This document shows, piece after piece, positions 1 to 7,234 of a DNA stretch of 38,581 nt. The DNA comes from Deltaproteobacteria bacterium RIFCSPLOWO2_12_FULL_60_19. GTDB lineage: Bacteria; Desulfobacterota; Binatia; UBA9968. Under the pieces are notes generated by a model, which saw nothing but the letters and a program-made list of their open reading frames with translations, was not told the DNA's origin and searched no databases. The DNA lies in assembly GCA_001798595.1 (NCBI GenBank), contig MGSS01000147.1, positions 1 to 38,581 on the forward strand. The letters are read 5' to 3'. How positions within the stretch are numbered: the stretch's first letter is position 1; each line of letters starts with the position of its first letter. A program made the translations under genes and the position numbers.

Positions 1-278
1 TGGGCATGAATGACCGCCTTGGCGTCGGTCCCGTGATAGACGGCGAGATGGAGCGGCGTCTCGCTCGACGGGCGCTTATCTTTTTTTACCGCGCGGCCCC
101 GGCCGTCGACTTCGACAAAATCTTTGGCCGTGAGAAAGCCGAGCGGCGCGTGCTGGCCGGTGATGAGAAATCGATCTTTTCCCAGGCGGCAACTGATGTT
201 GCCTCCCCAGCCGGTGATTAGCCTCCGCTCGAAGAGGAGCTTGCCCCAACGGATCATTTCGCGTTCTAATGTTTTCAT
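1..278 (-). CDS. Class II aldolase/adducin-family protein, N-terminal part (runs off the window)
   Basis: The visible 92 residues begin MKTLEREMIRWGKLL and carry the class II aldolase hallmarks: GGNIS at about residues 26-30 (phosphate-binding loop) and SSETPLH at 71-77, followed by AVIHA just before the window edge, where the zinc-ligand HxH motif would follow. Family members include fuculose-1-phosphate aldolase, MtnB dehydratase and the aldolase of the 5-deoxyribulose-1-phosphate (DHAP) shunt; the fragment cannot separate these. The start sits 3 bases after the stop of the isomerase-like gene at 282-1811, so the two are almost certainly co-transcribed. An upstream phosphorylase and isomerase make a role in cleaving a 1-phosphoketose the likeliest (inference). 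The C-terminal half and zinc ligands are not visible. Confidence 0.85.
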   Translation of the reverse strand, partial: MKTLEREMIRWGKLLFERRLITGWGGNISCRLGKDRFLITGQHAPLGFLTAKDFVEVDGRGRAVKKDKRPSSETPLHLAVYHGTDAKAVIHA

Positions 279-281
279 TCG

Positions 282-1811
282 CTACTTGCCGCCGTCCTGT
301 TTGAAGAGCGACCACGGGAGGATCTCGCGCTCAAGCGGGTAGAGGCCGGCCCCGTCGGGGCTGACTTTTTCTCCCATAAACGTCGAGACGTCCTGGTCCG
401 CCGTCGCCGTCTCGGACGTTTCGGCCGCGAGGAGTTCCACCGGCACGCCGTGGGCACGGGCCAGGAGCACCGCGAGCAGCGAGCCGCAGATCCCCGCCGG
501 CCCCTTCGCGTCCAGCTCCGCATAGAAAAGATAGAGCCGGCGGATCTGGCCTTGGGCGAAAAAAGTTCCCATCATGTTGTCCGAGATGATTTGAAACGGC
601 ACGCTCTGCGCGCTCATCTCCCTGGCGACGACATGGAGGCCCCGGAGGTGCGGGCGCATCTCCGGCAAAAGAATATTCTGAGACTGCTCGGCTTTGAGCG
701 CGTGGGCCAGGTGCGCGTAGCTCGCGCGCTTGGGCACGCCGTAGACGAGCAGGCTGTTTCCGCCCGCTCCTTTCTTCTCCTGCGGGGCGGCCCCGTTCCG
801 CTGGAACTTTCCGCGAAACGCCTCCGGCGTGTAGACTTGATCGAAGGCGATGAGACGGGAGATCAACGCTGCGGGCGTCACGTCGAACGCGGGGTAGCGC
901 CCCGAGATCGCCGCGGCCCACTCGGGCGCGACCGAGCGCGCCTGGAGATGAAACAGCTCGGCGGACGGCCGCTCCTCGATCGACGCCGCGGCGCCGGATT
1001 CGAGCGCGCCCGGATCCTGCACCAGCGCGTAGAAGGGGATGGCGTACTGTCCGGCGATGACGGCGATCGGATGAGTTCCCACTTTGTTGATGATATCGCC
1101 GTTCCTCGCCGAGCGGTCCGCGCCCACCACGACGGCGTCGACCTCGCCCCTGGCCATCACCTGCGCGATCGCGCAGTCGGGGATCACGTCAACTTTCACC
1201 CCCGCCTGCGCTAGTTCCCAGGCGGTCAGCCGCGATCCCTGCAAGTAAGGCCGGGTCTCGGTGGCGATAACGCTGAGCTTTTTTCCCATCGCCTGAAAGT
1301 GCCGCGCCATGGCCACCAGCTCGCCGCTCACGTTGCAATGGGTGAGCAGGCGGCAGGGATCGGGTAAAAGTTCGGCGGTGAGCTTGGCGCGGTGCTCCCT
1401 TGCCTTGAAGATCGTGGCGACAAGCTCATGAATCTTTTTTTCAATCCAGCCGGCGGCGTCGTCCGTCGCCGGCGATTCGTTGAACCACGACAAAAAATAG
1501 CCGGCCAGCCCCTTAAAATCGAAGGTCGGCCGCGCTTCGGCGAACCGCTCTGCGAGCTGAACCAGATCGGCCTTCAGCTCCGCGCTGTTTTTGCCTTTTG
1601 CGCTCCGCGCCGCCAGCGCCGCCGCGTAGAGGAAGGTGAGCACCTGGCCGAAGGCGCGGGTCTTCATCGACCTGACCGCCTCGAGCGCCTGGGCGACATC
1701 GCGGATCTCGATGTATTCCGTCTTCCACGGCAATAAGGTCTCGTCGAGAATTTTGAAGCGCCCGTCTTCCCAGAGCGCGGGCTCGAAGAGCGGACTTTGA
1801 TTCATGTGCAT
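282..1811 (-). CDS. MtnA/eIF2B-type sugar-1-phosphate isomerase with an extra degenerate C-terminal domain
   Basis: A 509-residue protein. Residues about 40-330 match the MtnA/eIF2B alpha-beta-delta family: LLTHCN at 155-160 has the catalytic Cys (C159), ETRPYLQG at 185-192, and GADRSARNGD at 230-239 has the catalytic Asp (D232) and is followed by NKVGTH. MtnA converts an aldose-1-phosphate such as 5-methylthioribose-1-phosphate to the ketose. MtnA proteins are usually about 340-370 residues. The extra 170 residues here contain EMRPHLRG at 384-391, with a predicted Rossmann-like continuation that resembles the first domain but lacks the GADR/NGD catalytic motif. The start is ATG at 1811, with a second ATG at 1805 also possible. 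It lies between a nucleoside phosphorylase and a class II aldolase. The exact substrate is not determinable. Confidence 0.8.
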   Translation of the reverse strand: MHMNQSPLFEPALWEDGRFKILDETLLPWKTEYIEIRDVAQALEAVRSMKTRAFGQVLTFLYAAALAARSAKGKNSAELKADLVQLAERFAEARPTFDFKGLAGYFLSWFNESPATDDAAGWIEKKIHELVATIFKAREHRAKLTAELLPDPCRLLTHCNVSGELVAMARHFQAMGKKLSVIATETRPYLQGSRLTAWELAQAGVKVDVIPDCAIAQVMARGEVDAVVVGADRSARNGDIINKVGTHPIAVIAGQYAIPFYALVQDPGALESGAAASIEERPSAELFHLQARSVAPEWAAAISGRYPAFDVTPAALISRLIAFDQVYTPEAFRGKFQRNGAAPQEKKGAGGNSLLVYGVPKRASYAHLAHALKAEQSQNILLPEMRPHLRGLHVVAREMSAQSVPFQIISDNMMGTFFAQGQIRRLYLFYAELDAKGPAGICGSLLAVLLARAHGVPVELLAAETSETATADQDVSTFMGEKVSPDGAGLYPLEREILPWSLFKQDGGK

Positions 1812-1831
1812 ATAGGCCGTTGAAAACTTTC

Positions 1832-1858
1832 GTCACCCTTCGACTAGCTCAGGGTGAC
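1832..1858. repeat. Palindromic intergenic element, copy 1
   Basis: Perfect 8-base arms GTCACCCT (1832-1839) and AGGGTGAC (1851-1858) flank a 11-base loop. Read on the minus strand it contains a CTGAGCTNGTCGAAG-like core shared with the element at 1889-1922. It lies in the 138-base gap between the phosphorylase stop and the isomerase start. It has no T-run on either side, so it is not an ordinary intrinsic terminator. Confidence 0.6.
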
Positions 1859-1888
1859 CGGATAAATGAGTCAAGTGATGTATAGCAA

Positions 1889-1922
1889 CCGTTCGTGCTG
1901 AGCTTTGTCGAAGCGCGAACGG
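1889..1922. repeat. Palindromic intergenic element, copy 2
   Basis: The arms CCGTTCG-T-GCT (1889-1899) and AGC-G-CGAACGG (1912-1922) pair over 11 bases with one T.G wobble. The core CTGAGCTTTGTCGAAG matches the core of the element at 1832-1858, so the two belong to one dispersed family. As RNA it would fold into a stable hairpin just after the phosphorylase stop codon (1950), where it could protect the upstream message or tune readthrough (inference). Confidence 0.6.
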
Positions 1923-1949
1923 GGTCTGTTCAACCGTGCTCATCGCTTT

Positions 1950-2687
1950 TCAATCCATGAAGCGGAGCGCCTTGAGCGCGACCTCGATGGTCTTCTCCTC
2001 CGCCTTAAGAAAAGCCGGATCGCGAAAGCCCATCTTGCCGTAGAGGCACTCATCCGAGACCGCCAGCACCGCGCCGGCCTTCTTGCCGCGCACCTGCGCG
2101 ACCGTGAGAAAGGCCGACGTGACCATGTCGATCGAGGAGACGCCCTGCTGCTCCAGCTCGGCGATCAGCTCCGGGGTCTCCTGAAAAAGGGCGTCGGTCG
2201 TGTAGATCCAGCCGAGATGGTAGCGCGCGCCGGCGCTCTTGGCCGCCTCTTCGAGCGCCCGCACGACGCCCGGATCGGCGACGGTGGAGAAATTTTTCGG
2301 CACGTAGTAGCTCGTGGTTCCCTCGCCCCGGAGAGCGCCGGTGACGATGACGAGATCGCCGACTTTGACCTTGTCCTGCAACGAGCCGCAGCTGCCGACG
2401 CGGACCATGGTCTCGACGCCGCCGGCGCAGAGGATTTCCGTCGAGATCGCCGTGTCCGGAGCGTAGCGCCCGCCGTTGCCGACCGTGACCCTTTTTCCGT
2501 CGTAGGCGCCGGTGTGCATCTCGGTGTCGAGGAAGGTGAAATTTTTCTGCGGCTGCTCCAACATCCCCAGGATCATGTCGCTTCGCTCTTTCGGTCCGGG
2601 GATGAGCGCGTAGCGGCCCATCGAGCCGGGCTTGATGCCCAGCATCGAAACCATTCTCGCCGGCGTGAAGTGAGGTTCTTTCGGCAT
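1950..2687 (-). CDS. NP-I family nucleoside phosphorylase
   Basis: The 245-residue product has the hexameric purine/uridine phosphorylase layout: IPGPKERSD near residue 31 (phosphate-binding loop with Arg), RVGSCGSLQ around residue 100 (second phosphate site) and VSDE near residue 217 (catalytic Asp region). These enzymes split a nucleoside with phosphate to give base plus (deoxy)ribose-1-phosphate. In the segment that normally reads EME (ribose-hydroxyl-binding Glu), this protein reads IDMVTSA, so the usual Glu seems absent, which suggests altered sugar specificity. I chose ATG at 2687 because longer versions overlap the upstream Fe-S gene out of frame; this start leaves a 2-base gap from that gene's stop. 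The MtnA-like gene downstream suggests that 5'-methylthio- or 5'-deoxyadenosine is the substrate (inference). Confidence 0.8.
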   Translation of the reverse strand: MPKEPHFTPARMVSMLGIKPGSMGRYALIPGPKERSDMILGMLEQPQKNFTFLDTEMHTGAYDGKRVTVGNGGRYAPDTAISTEILCAGGVETMVRVGSCGSLQDKVKVGDLVIVTGALRGEGTTSYYVPKNFSTVADPGVVRALEEAAKSAGARYHLGWIYTTDALFQETPELIAELEQQGVSSIDMVTSAFLTVAQVRGKKAGAVLAVSDECLYGKMGFRDPAFLKAEEKTIEVALKALRFMD

Positions 2688-2689
2688 GG

Positions 2690-3916
2690 CTAGAGGCTCT
2701 GGGAGAGAAATTCCAGCAGATCCTGGATCGGCAGCGCGTTCTCGCCCGACGAGAAGCTGCGTAAACAAACGGCGCTGGTTGTCACCATCAGCTCGGCGCC
2801 GGTCTCCCGCGCTTCCTTCAAGCGGTCCTCCGCGTTCCAGCGGGCCAGCTCCGGGTAGGCCTCCGGCACCCCGCCTCCGCCCCCGCAGCACCACGCCCAG
2901 CGCCGGTTGCGCGGCATCTCCACCAATTCGACGCCGGGAACGGCGCGGAGAAGATTTCGCGGCGCTTCATAGACGCCGCAGCCTCGCCCCAGATGGCAGG
3001 GATCGTGATAGACGATTTTTTTCCTTGCGGCTTTCTTGAACTTGAGCTTCCCGCTTCGAACGAGCCGCTCCAGATATTCCACGGCGTGCAGCAGCTCGAC
3101 GCCCGCCGTCTCTTCTTTCGGATACTCGCGCCAGATGCGCGTGCAACTGCCGCAGGCGGTGACGATCGTCGTGATGCCGGCCGTCTTGATCGCGCGCTGG
3201 TTCTTTTCTTGCAAGCGATGGTACTCGTCGCGAAAGCCCAGATCGCGGGCGTAGAGGCCGCAGCAGCTCTCCTCCGCGCCGAGAATCACGAACGGCTCCC
3301 CCGCATGCTTCATCAATTTCGCCAGCGCCACGGCGCCCGCTCTGCCGTGCGGCTGGTCCGCCGAGCAGCCGGCGAACAGCAGCGTCGAAGCCTTCCCGCT
3401 TCCCAATGTTTTCAACCCCAACCCGTCGGCCCATTTTCCGCGCTCGCTCTGCGGCTGCGACCAGGGGTTGTCGTGTCGCTTCAAGCTCTCCAGCAACGGA
3501 CGGTGCGCCTCGATCGGCCCTTCTTTGGCCGTGATCTCTTCGCGCATCGCCGCCGTGATGTCCCACGGGCCATAGCCGTCGTCGCGCACGCCGCAGGTCT
3601 CCTGGCACATGAGACAAGTGGTGCAGGTGTAGATGACTTCCTTCAGCTCAGGCGTGATCGTGTCGAGGCCGTGAAAGACCCGCTGCGACATGAGCCAGCG
3701 CGACTTGGGCGTGAAACGCTGGAAGCGGTAGAACTCATACGGAGGGCATTTGGTCTTGGGCCCCGGCTCGTCTTCCATCGGATTGATCGGCCCGTGGCCG
3801 TAGCACGATCCGCAGAGCACGCAGCCCGACGCGCGCTCCTCGATATCCTTTGCGTAGAGCCAGCGCTTGACCCGCTCCAGGCCGGATGGGGGTTTATTCT
3901 TGCTCTTTTCGTCCAT
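2690..3916 (-). CDS. (Fe-S)-binding oxidoreductase with two CCG domains (HdrD/GlpC/LutA-like)
   Basis: A 408-residue protein. Two [4Fe-4S] motifs sit at the N-terminus: C32-x2-C35-x2-C38 with C57, and C98-x2-C101-x2-C104-x3-C108. Two cysteine-rich CCG domains follow: C184...CCG (218-220)...C255/C258, and C307...CCGGGGG (from 343), with a last Cys in SAVCLRSF. This is the architecture of heterodisulfide-reductase subunit D, GlpC and glycolate/lactate oxidase Fe-S subunits, which pass electrons from a flavoprotein dehydrogenase to the membrane or a disulfide. No flavoprotein partner is visible. It is the first gene of the minus-strand operon, with a promoter at 3941-3968, and it is nearly fused to the phosphorylase (2-base gap). 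The redox partner and substrate are unknown. Confidence 0.85.
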   Translation of the reverse strand: MDEKSKNKPPSGLERVKRWLYAKDIEERASGCVLCGSCYGHGPINPMEDEPGPKTKCPPYEFYRFQRFTPKSRWLMSQRVFHGLDTITPELKEVIYTCTTCLMCQETCGVRDDGYGPWDITAAMREEITAKEGPIEAHRPLLESLKRHDNPWSQPQSERGKWADGLGLKTLGSGKASTLLFAGCSADQPHGRAGAVALAKLMKHAGEPFVILGAEESCCGLYARDLGFRDEYHRLQEKNQRAIKTAGITTIVTACGSCTRIWREYPKEETAGVELLHAVEYLERLVRSGKLKFKKAARKKIVYHDPCHLGRGCGVYEAPRNLLRAVPGVELVEMPRNRRWAWCCGGGGGVPEAYPELARWNAEDRLKEARETGAELMVTTSAVCLRSFSSGENALPIQDLLEFLSQSL

Positions 3917-3940
3917 GATCGAAATCGTTAAGGTGTAAAC

Positions 3941-3968
3941 TTTATATCCGCCAAGTTTATTATGTCAA
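3941..3968 (-). promoter_or_regulatory. Sigma70-like promoter of the Fe-S/phosphorylase operon
   Basis: On the minus strand, TTGACA (3968-3963) and TATAAA (3946-3941) are separated by 16 bases. The predicted start point lies about 20 bases before the ATG at 3916. The -35 box is a perfect consensus and the surroundings are AT-rich compared with the flanking genes. Confidence 0.6.
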
Positions 3969-4017
3969 CGCTCCATTACATCGCTGCGCATCAAAATCTC
4001 GCGCCTGTCTGTTTGGT

Positions 4018-4506
4018 CTAGTGCGTCAGGGAAACGCGGATCAATTTGCGCAGCAGAGAGGCAAGCTCCTTTTGCTGCGGCTTGCCGAGCGGAGAGAAAA
4101 CTTCCGAGATGCTCTTTTCGAAAAGCGGGATCGTGCTTTTGTAAAGCTTGGCGCCCTTGTCCGTCAGCATGACGCGGACCACGCGCCGGTCGCGCGAGTC
4201 TCTCACGCGCGTCACCAGCCCTTTTTCTTCCAGGCGGTCGACGATGCCGGTCAAGTTACTGACCGTGACCATCATCTTTTCCCCGATGTTGCTGAACGGC
4301 ATGCCGCCCGCGTAGCCGATCGTGGCCAGGACGTAGAACTGCGGCGCCGTGAGATCGAGCCGGTCCAGGTCGTCCTGGAGCTTTTTGTTGGACAACAGGT
4401 TAAAGCGCAGGAAGCGAACCCAGAGACTAGTCGTGTAGCGAGCGAAAAAAGGTCTTTTGCTGGGCGGCACGAAGCAAAGTCTAGTCGTGACGGAGATAAA
4501 ATGCAA
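4018..4506 (-). CDS. MarR-family transcriptional regulator
   Basis: The 162-residue protein has the MarR winged-helix core: a helix with LTAPQFYVLATIG, a recognition region with VTVSNLTGIVDRLEEKGLV, and a wing with RDSRDRRVVRVMLTDKG, followed by a C-terminal dimerisation helix. MarR proteins usually repress neighbouring genes and release DNA on binding a small aromatic or other ligand. It is divergent from the hydratase-like gene at 4589, with 82 bases between them. Two direct copies of CTAGTCGTG lie inside its 5' end (about 4425-4433 and 4479-4487) and could be operator-like. No alternative ATG/GTG/TTG lies early enough, so the 4506 start is kept, although the first 20 residues look unlike family members. 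Confidence 0.85.
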   Translation of the reverse strand: MHFISVTTRLCFVPPSKRPFFARYTTSLWVRFLRFNLLSNKKLQDDLDRLDLTAPQFYVLATIGYAGGMPFSNIGEKMMVTVSNLTGIVDRLEEKGLVTRVRDSRDRRVVRVMLTDKGAKLYKSTIPLFEKSISEVFSPLGKPQQKELASLLRKLIRVSLTH

Positions 4507-4588
4507 CCCGATGGTTGACAGCGCCGGCGGTCATAGAATAGCGTTCGCCTGAGCGCGGCCCCAAGCAGATCACGAGGAGGAAAATGCC

Positions 4589-5443
4589 ATGAACGAACCG
4601 TTGGAGAGCTTCAAGAGCTATATCGGAAAGAGCGAAACCGCCGCCGACGTGGTGACCGCCTCGGCGATGCTCAAGATCGCCGCCACGCTGGGGCTGAAAA
4701 ATCCCGCCTCCGCCAAAGGCGACTCCATTCCGCCCGGCTGGTACGGGGCGTTCTTCCCGCCGTCGCACGGGCCCTCCGCCATGCGCGCCGACGGCCAGCC
4801 TTCGGGTGGAGGCATCGCGCCGCCGATCCCGCTGCCGCGCCGCCGGTTGGGCGGGGTGCGCATGAGCTTTCACGAGCCGCTGAAGATCGGCGACGAGATC
4901 ACGCGCGTGACCGAGATCGCCGACGTTCAAATCGACGAGGACCGGAGCGGAGCGATGGTCGTTGTCGTCGAGCGCAACAATATCTCGAACGGACGCGGCC
5001 TCGCCGTGGTCGAAGAGCGCGACCTGATCTATTTGAGCGAGGACCGGGCAACAAGGAAACCCGCCTCGCCGCCGGTTCCCGGCCAGGCGGCGTGGCGGCG
5101 CGTGATCGAGCCCAATCCCCCGCTGCTCTTTCGCTTCTCAGCGATCCGTTTCAACAGCCACCGCATCCACTATGACCGCGATTACGTCACAAAGGTCGAA
5201 AAGCTTCCCGGCCTGGTCGTGCAGGGGACGCTCGTCTCCCAGCTGTTGATCGAGATGTGCCGGAGCGAATTGCCCGGGCGCCAGATCTCGTCATTCGCCT
5301 ATCAGGCGACGCGCCAGATCTACGATACGGGGCCCTTCACCATCGCCGGCGCGCCCGCGGCCGGCGGCCGCGAAGCGGCGCTCTGGGCGCTCGACGCCGA
5401 CGGCAACCTAGCCATGACGGCCACGGCGAAGTTTGGGCAATGA
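4589..5443 (+). CDS. FAS1-like/MaoC-family dehydratase (mesaconyl-C4-CoA hydratase or HTD2-like)
   Basis: A 284-residue double hot-dog protein. An N-terminal MaoC-type domain (about 1-150) includes the MSFHEPLKIGDEI stretch at 92-104. The C-terminal domain has FRFSAIRFNSHRIHYD at 181-196 followed by PGLVVQGTL, the catalytic segment of mesaconyl-C4-CoA/3-methylfumaryl-CoA hydratases and HTD2-like 3-hydroxyacyl dehydratases. It probably adds or removes water on a CoA-bound acyl or dicarboxylic substrate in a catabolic route. The ribosome-binding site GAGGAGG lies 8-10 bases before the ATG. It is divergently arranged with the MarR gene, which may control it. It ends 15 bases before the convergent DUF3300 gene. 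The exact substrate is unknown. Confidence 0.85.
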   Translation: MNEPLESFKSYIGKSETAADVVTASAMLKIAATLGLKNPASAKGDSIPPGWYGAFFPPSHGPSAMRADGQPSGGGIAPPIPLPRRRLGGVRMSFHEPLKIGDEITRVTEIADVQIDEDRSGAMVVVVERNNISNGRGLAVVEERDLIYLSEDRATRKPASPPVPGQAAWRRVIEPNPPLLFRFSAIRFNSHRIHYDRDYVTKVEKLPGLVVQGTLVSQLLIEMCRSELPGRQISSFAYQATRQIYDTGPFTIAGAPAAGGREAALWALDADGNLAMTATAKFGQ

Positions 5444-5458
5444 AAAGAGAGGATACGG

Positions 5459-6661
5459 TCACGTCTCTCTCCGACCGCGATCACGCTCACGTCCTTTATC
5501 CTCACCCCTCGGCTGCTCCGCCCGTTCCGGCCGCTCCCTTCGCGGCTTCGGGACATTCGCCGCGGGAGGCGGGCCGGGCTGCGGAGCGCGCCCCCGGATC
5601 GTTTGCCGGCGCTCGTCGGGATCGGCGCGCCGGTTGTCGCGGAACGCCTCGCGCGGCGGCTGCCGGATCTCTCTCGGCCGCGGCTCGGGAGCCCGCCGCG
5701 CGACCTCGGGAGATGGAATTCGCGGCAGCGGCCGAGACCGTTCGACCGCGGGCGCCGCTTCGCGCCTGACGATCCGGTCGCGGCCGTTGGAATCGCCGCG
5801 CCCGCCCCGGTCGCCGCGATCGCGGTAATTCACTTCGCGGTGAACCCGCGCGTAGCGGTTGAGGTTGTCGAAGTTCACGCTCCGACGGGCCACGTCGCGA
5901 TTGACCCGGACGGTCGTGAAGCGGTTGTCGACGTAGACGTTGGTGAGGCGCACGTGCGGGCGGCTGCGGTCGACCCAGTGCCGGCCTCCCCGCCAGCCGT
6001 GATAGAAAACGCGCCGCCCGCGCCAATCGCAGTCGCGGTTGAGCCACGCGCCGATCAGCAGCGGCGGGCCGAAGGTGACGACGGGATGGAAATAGGCGCG
6101 CTCGACGAAAACCACGGCGGGATCGTACGCCGGCACGTAGATATACTCGGGCTGAAAGGGGAAGATCTCGATGTATTCCCGCTCCACGACCACCTGCTGG
6201 TACGGGCCAGAGGCCAGGTGTCCGGCGGCGTGGGCCATCCGCCGCAGGTGCTGGACCGACGCCATGACGTCGCCGGGTTGATCGACGTAGGCCTGGCCCA
6301 ACGCAACCGTCCAGTCGATTCTTTCGGCCATCATGGAAAGCACCGGCGGGTAGTGGGCGACGGCCTTGACGCTCACGTCCCACGGCGCGTCGTCGATGCC
6401 GTAGGGGTCGTTGTAGCGGCGCATAAAACGCGCCGCGTCCTCGATCTCATCGGCAAAGGTCGCGGCGACCAGGATCTGCGCCAGCAGCGGGTCGGGATAG
6501 AGGGCGACCGGCGCGAGCAGATTGTCGAGCTCCTCCTGAGAGAAGCGCCGGTCTCCATAATATTCCCGGGCTTCGGCGGTCGCGTAAGTCAGCGGGTTGG
6601 CGCCCGCCGCCGGCCCCGAGACGATCGAGACAGCCAGCAAAACCGCCAATGTTTTCTTCAT
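5459..6661 (-). CDS. DUF3300 domain protein, secreted
   Basis: The 400-residue product starts with a signal peptide (MKKTLAVLLAVSIVSGPAAG). Residues about 40-270 match DUF3300: LAPVALYPDPLLAQIL, then ATFADEIEDAARF, YPPVLSMMAERIDW and FPFQPEYIYVPAYDP. The C-terminal 130 residues are low-complexity and rich in Arg, Pro and Glu, as is common for this family's tails. The function of DUF3300 is unknown; members are periplasmic or surface proteins of Proteobacteria and relatives. It is transcribed convergently toward the hydratase-like gene and appears monocistronic. The compositionally extreme tail produces long open frames on other strands that are not real genes. Confidence 0.85.
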   Translation of the reverse strand: MKKTLAVLLAVSIVSGPAAGANPLTYATAEAREYYGDRRFSQEELDNLLAPVALYPDPLLAQILVAATFADEIEDAARFMRRYNDPYGIDDAPWDVSVKAVAHYPPVLSMMAERIDWTVALGQAYVDQPGDVMASVQHLRRMAHAAGHLASGPYQQVVVEREYIEIFPFQPEYIYVPAYDPAVVFVERAYFHPVVTFGPPLLIGAWLNRDCDWRGRRVFYHGWRGGRHWVDRSRPHVRLTNVYVDNRFTTVRVNRDVARRSVNFDNLNRYARVHREVNYRDRGDRGGRGDSNGRDRIVRREAAPAVERSRPLPRIPSPEVARRAPEPRPREIRQPPREAFRDNRRADPDERRQTIRGRAPQPGPPPAANVPKPRRERPERAEQPRGEDKGRERDRGRRET

Positions 6662-6892
6662 GTTTCTCCTTTCGCCCGGCCCTTGCGCGCGGCCGGCGTC
6701 GTTCTGGCCCTGTCCGGTTAGACGGTCGGGGAGAGAAAAGGGTAGAGTTGAGGCGGTGATTGTTTGCCGAAGTCCGGCGCAGACAGGCTATTTTCCCCTT
6801 CACGAAGACGATCACGAGTCACGAACACGTCTATTTTCTCTCCCTTTTCCGCTTTCATCTTTTCCGTTTTCATCCTTGCCCGGGCTGCGGGG

Positions 6893-6950
6893 TCAGGCAT
6901 TGCTTTCTTGATAATCTCACCTTTTGAGAATTATCAAAACATCAAAATGA
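6893..6950. repeat. 58-bp palindromic repeat, copy 1 (upstream of ridA)
   Basis: It starts TCAGGCATTGCT and ends TCAAAATGA, and it aligns without gaps to 7628-7685 at 45 of 58 positions (counted by eye). The centre GAGAATTATC (6926-6935) lies within a wider AT-rich dyad. It lies in the otherwise gene-free interval 6662-7234. Confidence 0.65.
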
Positions 6951-6959
6951 CTTCATCTC

Positions 6960-6985
6960 CACGTTTCCGCAATCCCGGAAATGTG
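6960..6985. repeat. Short inverted repeat in the 6662-7234 gap
   Basis: The arms CACGTTTCCG (6960-6969) and CGGAAATGTG (6976-6985) pair at 9 of 10 positions around a 6-base loop, just after the 58-bp repeat. The rest of the 6662-7234 interval shows no convincing gene. A 102-residue open frame on the minus strand (6934-7242) has no recognisable motif and is not called. Confidence 0.45.
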
Positions 6986-7234
6986 AGAATCGATTTGTTG
7001 CAGCGCCGGCGGAACCAGGATAATCTTACCCCGGAGGCGCCGAGGGCGCGAATGTCTCCACCCCGGAAGCCGCGATTGGCCGGCTTGTCTATTCTCTGCA
7101 CCGCCTCGCGCGCGAAGAAATCGCCACGGACCTGGGCGGGGAAAAACCATCGAGAGATTGAAAAGAACAGCGGTCGGAGTAAGCTGACCCGGCTTCGACG
7201 GATAACTAAAAATCGACAGGAGGAGTGCAACGCC

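Noticed and set aside
5502-6383. A 293-residue frame on the minus strand inside the DUF3300 gene
   Set aside because: Arg/Pro/Ala-rich shadow of a GC-rich, biased coding region; the DUF3300 frame has signal peptide and family motifs, this one has none.
6764-7234. A plus-strand extension of the ridA frame to 6764
   Set aside because: The extension encodes repeat-derived, basic sequence with no RidA homology, and the clear AGGAGGAG/ATG start is at 7235.
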